Source of the DNA: Stramenopiles sp. TOSAG23-2
Lineage: Eukaryota; Sar
Direction of reading: 5' to 3'
NCBI GenBank assembly: GCA_900128395.1
Contig: LT649278.1
Coordinates: 1 to 46,791, forward strand
Length of the DNA stretch: 46,791 bases
In this document: positions 10,744 through 19,800 of the stretch, one piece after another
Layout of the letters: the number at the start of each line of letters is the position of its first letter
How positions within the stretch are numbered: position 1 is the first letter of the stretch
Position numbers and translations under genes: made by a program
The notes under the pieces: generated by a model
What the model saw: the letters and a program-made list of their open reading frames with translations, nothing else
The model's database searches: none
Told to the model about the DNA's origin: nothing

Positions 10744-12087
10744 TCATCCTTTCATTTGATTTGTTGTAAATTCATGACTATAAAAATCAGATAATCGTGT
10801 ACCATCTCTTGCTAAACTTCTTGGATGATCCAATTGTATGCATGGAAATGTTACTTTCCCTGCTTCGCCACCTAAGTCTAGTTCAATAGTTTTATATACA
10901 GGATGCATTACATGATATACATGTTTGGAATTGAAGAAATCTAATCGATCATAACCAACTTTATACATAGCTAAACAAACACAATTTTGATCTTTATCTG
11001 CCATGATTAATAACACAGGTGGTATTTTCCCTTGTCCAGAAATTGGTACTAAAAATGTCAATGGAACAATCGTTCCAGGATTTTCCCCTTCTTTTAAATC
11101 TGATAAACCAACAACTTCTGCTTTTAATTTATCATCTTTATTATTTTGAACCTTTTCAATTAATTTTAAATGATGCTTATTCGTCATCATAGCTTTACAC
11201 ATAGCAATTAAACGTTTCGGTTTCAGACCACCTTTTTTTTTAACTAAATCTGATGCTTTTTTAACTTTTTTTTTAATAATTTCAATTCGTTCCTCTGATT
11301 GTAAACCAATTGGATCAATTTCAAATGCAGTACGATAATCAGCAACTGCTTTAGTATAATTTTGTGTATACGTATGTACCTCTGCGCGATTGTAATATAA
11401 ATCTGGCAATAACGATACATTTACATCACGAAATTTATCAGCACGTTCATATGCTGATAATGCTTTTTTCAAATCAGTCGGATCATGATTTAAATTAAAA
11501 AAACTACCAAGATACGCATTACCAAGCACATACCAACTTTCAGCATCATTGAAATCTAATGCTAAGGCTTCCTTTGCAACTTTAATACTTTCATTAATAT
11601 TTTCTTTTGCTTTTTCCACTTGTTCTTTCACTGTCTTTTCGTTTGGTCGTATTTGTCTTAATAACATAGATAATAAACGCAACGTAGTGCTAGTTCTCGT
11701 TTGCTTTAATGCACCATCAAAACAACTTTTTGCTGTATGAAAATCTTGTTTTTTCCAAAAACATTCACCTAAACAGTTCCATGCATCTACGTTTGTTGGA
11801 TCTAACTTTACTGCTTTTGATAAATCTTTCTCTGCCGTTTCATTGTACGTTTGAAAGACACTATTAGCTTTACCTTTTAAATATGTTGCTTTTGTCTTTC
11901 GTTCACCTTTTAAACCTTGATTGTTCTCACATGCCGCAATGCATTCAAATATTGAATCTACCATGGATTGTAACCTTTTTTCTTTTTCACCAACTACTGG
12001 TGGAAAAAATGTATCCCGTATCCGATATAATTCCGTACATAAATTTTCTGCTTCAATTAATTTATCATCCGATGTAATTGCTGCCAT
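10744..12087 (-). CDS. TTC5 (Strap)-like TPR protein with C-terminal OB-like domain
   Basis: This 447-residue protein resembles tetratricopeptide repeat protein 5. TPR units fill about residues 60-285; recognisable helices include AVKLDPTNVDAWNCLGECFW, DAESWYVLGNAYLGSFFNLN and YYNRAEVHTYTQNYTKAVAD. A basic linker (KKKGGLKPKRLIAMCKAM) leads to a beta-rich C-terminal half (about 320-440) with PLTFLVPISGQGKIPPVLLI and VCLAMYKVG. This matches the position and character of the TTC5 OB fold. In animals TTC5 is a p300/p53 cofactor and recognises nascent tubulin on ribosomes for autoregulated mRNA decay; whether that role applies here is unknown. Length matches the animal protein (about 440). It is a complete single-exon gene. 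Confidence 0.75.
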   Translation of the reverse strand: MAAITSDDKLIEAENLCTELYRIRDTFFPPVVGEKEKRLQSMVDSIFECIAACENNQGLKGERKTKATYLKGKANSVFQTYNETAEKDLSKAVKLDPTNVDAWNCLGECFWKKQDFHTAKSCFDGALKQTRTSTTLRLLSMLLRQIRPNEKTVKEQVEKAKENINESIKVAKEALALDFNDAESWYVLGNAYLGSFFNLNHDPTDLKKALSAYERADKFRDVNVSLLPDLYYNRAEVHTYTQNYTKAVADYRTAFEIDPIGLQSEERIEIIKKKVKKASDLVKKKGGLKPKRLIAMCKAMMTNKHHLKLIEKVQNNKDDKLKAEVVGLSDLKEGENPGTIVPLTFLVPISGQGKIPPVLLIMADKDQNCVCLAMYKVGYDRLDFFNSKHVYHVMHPVYKTIELDLGGEAGKVTFPCIQLDHPRSLARDGTRLSDFYSHEFTTNQMKG

Positions 12088-12732
12088 ATTGTATAAAAAA
12101 TATTTTTTTAATTAATTTATATATAGATGTGTGATTTGAAACTTTTCTCCTCGAACGTTGTTGTCTATATATATATATATCAATGTTGATCTTGGTTTGT
12201 CTCTCTTAGTTGTCTATAATAAATATATATTTTGAATTTAAAATGTTTGTTTTTTCAAAAAACCTCATCAAAACCACCAGTCGATTTGTTATTCTTCTAA
12301 TTGACGCTATGCTATATGTGTAGTAATTAGTAATTATAAAAGAGATAGGAAAATATTAGAATACAATCAAGTAAAGAAAGGAGTGTTTTCTCTATCATAG
12401 ATTTTAACCAAGTAAAAAGGCAAAACACATTTTAGAACTATTAAATAAATCACACATATATGGCATGTACATCAGATGATCAGATGATACGACGTATGGT
12501 TAAAATCTAAGCTAAGTTATATATAATAATTTTACTTCTCATGTTAAATAATATGCTCAATACTCAATCTCGAGAATAAATATCACCGAGAATAAACATC
12601 AGTATAAACATTTTTCCTACTGTGTGGTGTTCATTCAGAGAGTGGTGGTGGTGGTGGTGAAACGAGAGTGAAGATATGAGAGATAATTTACACAAAAAAA
12701 ACACATATACAGAGAGGGAAAAAAACTTTTTT
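12088..12732. other. Intergenic region between TTC5-like and GT8 genes
   Basis: This is the 5' flank of the TTC5-like gene and the 3' flank of the glycosyltransferase gene. It contains a TA run near 12165-12180 and a TGG-repeat tract near 12643-12660. I see no gene or structured element. Confidence 0.5.
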
Positions 12733-15330
12733 TTACACACACATACGCTCTAAGAAATCATATTTCAACATATCCGGATTGAGTTGTTTCATTGCTTGCC
12801 AAAACCCAGAATAATATGATTTTCCCATCACCCCTTGGTCTCTATAACTTTGTGCCATGAAATGTACAATTGCTGGCCTTCGTTTGCATAAAAACATGCC
12901 TACTTTCTTCGCTTCATCGCACTCTATGTTTTTTGTCGTATCCATACCACACGTTCGTAAATGTTCTTGAAATGCATGGAATTGTATATTGTATTGACAT
13001 GGTAATGGATATACCAATTCTGGGTGTAAACTAAAAATAGAATTGAATATATCTTGATCATTCATTTGTGGATTCCAACTTTCTACTTCTACTTCAAGAT
13101 CACCTTTCATTTTAATATATTTTGTAATAGATTTTTCAACTAAATCTTGCCATCCATCTCCACGTCCCATGCGTTTAAAATTTAACATCACAATGCCACC
13201 TATAAAACCATTACCATGATATTTATTTTTCATAATCATTTTAACAGTATTTGTTTCTGTTTTTTTATTATTATTATTATTATTATTACGATCATCATCA
13301 AGGTCAGCATCCTCATTATTTACTTTATCCTCGACACCGTTAATTTTTCCATCCGTTAAATCATTCACACTGGGTTGGTTTCTACCAGCACCCCATGGTT
13401 TATATATTTCCGGCATACCAATCATTGCATTTGTTGGAAAATTATTAAATTCATTCCATAATTCTACTACATCTTCTAAAAATATTTGATCACTTTCAAC
13501 TGCAATTAAACCATCGACACCAGGTATATTTTTTAAATATCTATACATATATAAACGGCAATAACCAGCATGACCGCTATAATGTGCACTTTGTGTGAAA
13601 TTAAATTTTTTCAACAAACGTTCATTTGGTTTGACACATACTTGTTGAAAATCATAAAAACTGATACGTAAACCAGGTAATTTCAAGGCTACAAAATTTT
13701 CAGTGAAAAATATACGCCCAGCTGGATCAACAATTAAATGAAAATGTAATATATTTGGCCGTTTACGATTAAATAAAATACTTTTGATCATAACCATTGC
13801 TTCATCATAACGATCATATGATCTTGCTGAAAGCACACCAATATGTACAACGGGGTATTCATCCGTAGCATCAAGTGCTGGTAAAAATTTTCCTGGAATA
13901 TTCGTATTGACCGGTATGCCAGTTGTTGGATCTTCCTCCATGCAACTATCCCAATATGTAATTAATCCCATCTTTGGACGTGGTAAGCTTGAACTTGGGG
14001 TGACACGAAACCATGTTTGTGTCATTGTTCCACGTTTACCAAGTGGTGTCCCATCCATGGAATACAATTGCGCACTAACACCATTTAAACCTTCTGGAAA
14101 ATTAGTCGATACAACGATTTCTTTTCTCATAGGTTTTAAGCATTGATCTGTACTTTCGCCAACATGTGTTACCATACCTTGTTCATTAACATGTATATCT
14201 TTACTAATCGTCATGCATACAATACCATCGTCTTTCTCAAAGCCATCCAGTCGAACGGCAACACCAACATATTGTACAGATAAATGTTCCTCCGTTCTTG
14301 GAAATGTTATACCAACCTTTGCAGGTTTCACATCTACAATAACATTGATGCTACGTGTATCTTTCGATATAATCTGACCTTGTACACGGCCATCTAACGT
14401 AGCATTCAATTCTAACGTTGCTATTGCTAACAATTGTCCACCTTCTAATCCACTCATTTCAACATCTGTAATGTCGTTGAAACAACTACGTTGTTTACCA
14501 TGGCGAAATAATAATTCTAAACACATAACAATATTTCGTTCCATTAAATTAGTATTTTCAGGCTCAATTGCTAAACCAACTAATACATCGGATGATTTCA
14601 AAATTTCACCTTCATTTGGTGACGTGAAAAAAATTTGTGGCATTTCTACACCACCAGCTACTAATGATTCTTTTGATAAGGGTTCAATGGGATATTCAGC
14701 ATGTTCTTTTGTTGGTAAATATACATATCCATCGTCCTCGTCGTCGTTGTTTTCTTCTTCTGTTACCACTGCTGTTTCGTCGCCACTTTTTATTTCTTTT
14801 TCTTGAATCTTATTCGTATCTTGTATATTATTATTATTGTTATCTGACGAAAGGGTGGTAGTAGTGGTAGTTGCAGTAGCAGTAGTAGTTGCTATGTCAT
14901 CATTGTTTAAGATGTTTTCATTCTTATTATTACTATTATCGTCGCTAACTTGTTCTTGTTCTGTTGTACTTGGTGGTATATTATTATTATTATTATTTGT
15001 ATTATATTCTTTTGTATGAACATGATCTATTTTTCCACCCGTTTTACCAGCAGAAAAGGATTTATTTATATCTTCATCGTCATTTGCAACGGCAGCAGCA
15101 CTTGCTAAAGCAGCTGCTAATGCAGCTGCAGCCCCAGCATGTTCTTCAAGACTATTATCAGCATTAATGTTTGCCGGCATACTACCACCGTTTGTTGGTG
15201 TCTGTACAATAGATCCATATGATATGTTGTTTGATGTACATAATAATATAACAGATACAAATAAACGTAATAATACAATTATATAATTGTTATTATTATA
15301 ATTTCTTCTATATATTATTGGTATATCCAT
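12733..15330 (-). CDS. LARGE-like GT8-family glycosyltransferase, type II membrane protein
   Basis: This 865-residue Golgi-type glycosyltransferase has a short cytosolic tail, then a hydrophobic signal-anchor (IIVLLRLFVSVILL, about residues 17-30). A long low-complexity stem follows (Ala, Asn, Thr, acidic; to about 220). Next comes a beta-rich region with paired segments (about 230-470) that I cannot name. The GT8 domain (about 490-860) starts at VVHIGVLSARSYDRYDEAM. It contains the metal-site region LIAVESDQIFLEDVVELW, the acceptor/donor segment YHGNGFIGGIVMLNF, NDQDIFNSIFSLHPELVYPL and a C-terminal AIVHFMAQSYRD. These match the xylosyltransferase half of LARGE and related xylosyltransferases. 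The usual DxD reads ESD here. An Asn-rich insert (about 670-705) interrupts the catalytic domain. The sugar and acceptor cannot be told from sequence. Confidence 0.8.
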   Translation of the reverse strand: MDIPIIYRRNYNNNNYIIVLLRLFVSVILLCTSNNISYGSIVQTPTNGGSMPANINADNSLEEHAGAAAALAAALASAAAVANDDEDINKSFSAGKTGGKIDHVHTKEYNTNNNNNNIPPSTTEQEQVSDDNSNNKNENILNNDDIATTTATATTTTTTLSSDNNNNNIQDTNKIQEKEIKSGDETAVVTEEENNDDEDDGYVYLPTKEHAEYPIEPLSKESLVAGGVEMPQIFFTSPNEGEILKSSDVLVGLAIEPENTNLMERNIVMCLELLFRHGKQRSCFNDITDVEMSGLEGGQLLAIATLELNATLDGRVQGQIISKDTRSINVIVDVKPAKVGITFPRTEEHLSVQYVGVAVRLDGFEKDDGIVCMTISKDIHVNEQGMVTHVGESTDQCLKPMRKEIVVSTNFPEGLNGVSAQLYSMDGTPLGKRGTMTQTWFRVTPSSSLPRPKMGLITYWDSCMEEDPTTGIPVNTNIPGKFLPALDATDEYPVVHIGVLSARSYDRYDEAMVMIKSILFNRKRPNILHFHLIVDPAGRIFFTENFVALKLPGLRISFYDFQQVCVKPNERLLKKFNFTQSAHYSGHAGYCRLYMYRYLKNIPGVDGLIAVESDQIFLEDVVELWNEFNNFPTNAMIGMPEIYKPWGAGRNQPSVNDLTDGKINGVEDKVNNEDADLDDDRNNNNNNNKKTETNTVKMIMKNKYHGNGFIGGIVMLNFKRMGRGDGWQDLVEKSITKYIKMKGDLEVEVESWNPQMNDQDIFNSIFSLHPELVYPLPCQYNIQFHAFQEHLRTCGMDTTKNIECDEAKKVGMFLCKRRPAIVHFMAQSYRDQGVMGKSYYSGFWQAMKQLNPDMLKYDFLERMCV

Positions 15331-15840
15331 TGTTTTCTATTTTTTTACTTCCAATACCTTCTTCTTCCAATTTTCGTTGTAACTATTCTTAAAAACAATT
15401 CTTAATGCTATATACTAATGTAATGGATACTGTAATAAACTGGGTTGGTGTATTTTTTTGATTTGTATTTTGTTCTATTTGCAATGTGATATATAATCAC
15501 GTACAATGTGCCAATCACAATATATATTTCAACAACAAAACAAGAAGCGTATGATTGGCGCAATGTATTTTAGCAGGTAAATAGTAGCTACCTGATAGTC
15601 ATATTTTTGCCGTAGCTCGCTTAGCTACGTGATACTAGAACAAAAAAAAAAAACAAGGCGGGGCACGGCACGCAGACTATTGTATGAATACTACCTTAAT
15701 ATATAAATATAATTACCATCATACGGTGCTTATTATTTTATTGTGTTTTAAGGAATATCAAATCACCCCACAATCGTATCATCAATTTCTCACAGCCACA
15801 CACGTCTTTTGATAAATTTATACCTTTCGATTTGTGCATT
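15331..15840. other. Hairpin-rich spacer upstream of GT8 gene
   Basis: This is the 5' flank of the glycosyltransferase gene. It has several short perfect hairpins: GTGAT/ATCAC near 15487-15500, CAGGTA/TACCTG near 15574-15594, and CGTAGCT/AGCTACG near 15612-15630. A larger imperfect inverted match pairs GTGCCAATCACA with TATGATTGGCGC. I see no gene. Confidence 0.5.
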
Positions 15841-16091
15841 CCTAAGTATTACCCGATATAATTTTTAGTGTGCCGGCCAGTTGTAAATTTTCGGTACAAA
15901 TTTGTTGGTATACTTAAACACTATATTTAACTATCAAACACACAAATTAATCCAAAACTCAACCACTCGAAAACCTGAAAACCGATTAATTTGTGTATTT
16001 GATAGGTAATATAGTGTTTAAGTATAATAAAAAATTTGTACCGAAAATTTACGACTGGCCGGCACAGTAAAAATTATATCGGGTAATTAGG
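15841..16091. mobile_element. Foldback (MITE-like) element, about 250 bp
   Basis: Two arms of about 105 bp are inverted copies of each other: 15841-15953 and 15984-16091, with a loop of about 30 bases. The arms share TTACCCGATATAATTTTTA, GCCGGCCAGT, TTTTCGGTACAAATTT, TACTTAAACACTATAT and CACAAATTAATC, with a few mismatches. There is no coding capacity. A further, single-arm copy lies at 43764-43872, showing it is a dispersed family. I could not define a target-site duplication. Confidence 0.75.
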
Positions 16092-16118
16092 GCATTTGGG
16101 ATTTCATCAAAATCAGTT

Positions 16119-16475
16119 GTTAACAAGGTTATTTTTTATACCTATATATAATACTAGATATAAGTATGATTATTTCATATACTGATAGATTCAACCTGGT
16201 AATCCCATGATGTATATTGACAAGATGTGCAGATGATTTGTTAACAAGGTTATTTCCTTTCCTATATACAATACTAGATATAAGTATGATTATTTCATAT
16301 ACTGATAGATTCAACCTGGTAATCCCATGATGTATATTGACAAGATGTGCAGATGATTTGTTAACAAGGTTATTTCCTTTCCTATATACAATACTAGATA
16401 TAAGTATGATTATTTCATATACTGATAGATTCAACCTGGTAATCCCATGATGTATTGACAAGATGTGCAGATGAT
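16119..16475 (+). repeat. Tandem repeat, three units of about 120 bp
   Basis: Units start at 16119, 16240 and 16360, each with GTTAACAAGGTTATT. The second and third are nearly identical; the first and the end of the last carry small changes. The array ends about 360 bases before the RPB1 start. Because 120 is a multiple of three, it leaves an open frame on the minus strand, which I regard as incidental. Confidence 0.9.
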
Positions 16476-16835
16476 GACGACGACGAAGGACAAAAAAATC
16501 AAAAAAAACAACAACAAAAAAATGAATAAATGGATGTCACGACTATAAAATATATATACTACTATGTAGATATATGTTGAATACAAACATATAATACCAA
16601 AGATAGACACATTCCCAATACACGATACATCAACACAGACAGATTGGAGTATTTATTATAACATTTTATTTATTATATTTTGGAACATATATTTTTGGTT
16701 TGATACGTCTATATATTTATATACCGTACATAAAATATACTTCATAGTTCTTTTTACAATTGAAAGAAAAATAGTATACTTGATATTTAAAGACAAATTA
16801 TAATAATTATAATAATAAAATAAAATACAACAATT

Positions 16836-19800
16836 ATGTCTGCTGAATTTGCTTATTCCAGAGCACCATTGCGACGTATTGAAGAATTGCAATTTTCAGT
16901 TTTCAGTCCAGAGGATATTCGTGCACAATCAGTTACGCAAGAAGCATTTATCAATGGTAAGCGTATTAAAGAAGGTATTAATACTTCAAGATGTCACGAT
17001 GAGAGTGGTAATCCAATATATGGTGGTTTAAATGATCCAAGGATGGGATATAAATTTGATGACAAGGAATGTGTAGGTTACTTTGGTCATATTGAACTTG
17101 CACGCCCTATGTTTCACATGGGATATATTGATAAGGTTCGTATGGTGTTGCAATGTGTGTGTTTTGACTGCGGTACGCTTTTAATCGATGAGAAAGATCC
17201 AACATATCATCGTATTATGAACGAACATAAGCGTTCGGAAGATCGTTTAAAGGAGTTTACTAAAATATGCCGTGGCAAAAAGAAGTGTTATGGTGGTGAC
17301 GATTTGAATGAGGACATGGAGGAAACTGGTGGCAAAGAAGTGATCCGTCGTGGTTGTGGTGCAAAACAACCAAAAATTTCGAAACCTGCCCACTCTCAAC
17401 TTTCATTTGAATATGATAATGAGGAAGATCTTGAAAATGATTTAGGTGCTGGTGGTCGGGATAGGAAACAAATGTTACAAGCTTCTCATGTTAACAATAT
17501 TTTTAAACAAATATCTGAAAAAGACATGAGAGCACTTGGTTTCCATCCAAAATGGTCCAGGCCTGAATGGCTTTTATGGCATGTCATGCCTGTGCCACCA
17601 CCACATGTTAGGCCATCCGTGCAATTTGGTTCCGGTGTTAGTGATGATGATTTAACACATAAATATATTGGTATTGTAAAAGCAAATATTGCGTTGAAAA
17701 ATAGTATTCAAAATGAAGATCCTGCGTTCACTACGAATCAATATGCCGAGTTGTTGCAATATCATTGCTCGACATTGATTAACAATGAATTGGCAGGGCA
17801 ACAGCAAGATAAATATAGGAACGGCAAGCCGTTGAAAACGATACGTCAACGTTTAGTTGGAAAAGAAGGTCGAGTACGTGGTAATTTAATGGGAAAGCGT
17901 TGTGATTTCACATCGAGAACGGTTATTACTGCCGATCCAATTTTATCTATTCAACAAGTTGGCGTTCCAAGGAGTATTGCATCCACGTTAACTGTTCGAG
18001 AACGCGTAACGCATTTTAACCAAGAGCGTTTGCATGAATTGATTGCACGTGGGCCGGATCGCCACCCAGGAGCAAATTATATCATACGCGACGATGGTGG
18101 AGTTATCGATTTAAAATTTGTGCGTAATAAAAATGATTTGCAACTTGTAGTTGGATGGATCGTAGAAAGGCATTTAAATGATGGTGATGTTGTATTATTC
18201 AATCGTCAGCCATCTTTGCACAAAATGTCTATCATGGCGCATTATGCAAAGGTACTTGATTGGAGTACATTTCGTTTGAATTTATCATGTACGCCACCAT
18301 ACAATGCCGATTTCGATGGGGATGAAATGAATCTTCACGTTCCACAATCATTAGAAGCAAGAGCGGAGGCGGAGAAAATGATGCTTACCCCATACATGAT
18401 TGTTTCCCCACAAAGTAATGCTCCGGTGATGAAAATTGTACAAGATTCCTTGTTAGGTGCATCATTGATTACCAAACGTGACATTTTTATCGATCGTGAA
18501 TTGATGATGCATTTGTTGATGTGGGTGAAAAATTTCAATGGGAAAATGCCAGTGCCTGCAATTATGGTGCCTCGTAAAAACGTGGAAGACGACTACACAG
18601 ACGGTTATGATAGTTATTGGACTGGGAAACAATTGTATTCGATGATATTGCCAAATATCAATATGCAAAAAAATTCTGGTGGCGCACCGGATGGGCAAGG
18701 AATCACAGACCTTTCTGTGACAGATTCATATGTTTACATCGAAAATGGTACGTTGCATTGTGGAAATATAGATAAAAAAAGTTTAGGAGCAGGAACAAAT
18801 GCGTTAATTCATATTACATGGTTAGAGGTTGGACCAATGGCAGCACGTGATTTAATTGATAATACGCAATTGGTCATCAATGCATGGTTGATCCATTGGG
18901 GCTTTAGTATTGGTGTTGGAGATACGGTGGCTGATGAAGCAACTATGTTTGAGATTGCTCGTATCATTGATGAGAAAAAGGATAAAGTGGCAGAGCTTGT
19001 AAAGCAAGGCCAGAACAATGAATTAGAATCGCAACCAGGTCGTACGATGATACAAGTTTTTGAAGATTCCGTGAATCGTGCATTAAATGCAGCACGTAAT
19101 GATTCCGGAAAAAGAGCATCAGACTCTTTACCAAAAGATAATAGTTTTAAAATTACCGTCACATCCGGTAGTAAAGGTAGTGCAAATAATATTGCGCAGA
19201 TTTTAGCATGCGTAGGACAACAAAATGTTGAAGGGAAACGAATTAAAAACGGATTCCAATATCGAACGTTGCCACACTTTGCAAAAGATGATTTAGGTCC
19301 TGAATCTCGAGGTTTTGTTGAAAATTCATATTTGAAAGGGTTAACACCTGCTGAATTTTACTTCCATGCAATGAGTGGAAGGGAAGGTATTATTGATACT
19401 GCATGTAAAACTGCAGAGACAGGATATATCCAACGCCGTTTAGTAAAAGCCATGGAAACCATCATGGTCCGTTACGATGGGACCGTGCGTAATGCAGAAG
19501 GTCATATTGTTCAATTTTTATACGGTGAGGATGGCATGGCTGGTGAATTTGTTGAGCAGCAAAAAATGTTTACTATGAAAATGAGCCATAAAGCTATGGC
19601 AAGGAAATTCAAATTTAGTGATTACAAACCTGGTGAAGAAACTGTTAATGGCAAAACGCATCGCTTCATGTCGACCCAAGCAATTGAAGATGTTGAACGC
19701 GATGTGGACACGAAAAGGTATTTGAGGGAAGAATACCAACAATTATTAGTGGATCAAGAGACATTAGCAGAAATTGGGGTATGGCGTAAAGCAATTCTCT

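Noticed and set aside
16129-16461. Open frame of three 40-residue repeats on the minus strand
   Set aside because: It follows from a 120-bp tandem repeat whose length is a multiple of three. The peptide matches no family, and the repeat continues outside the frame.
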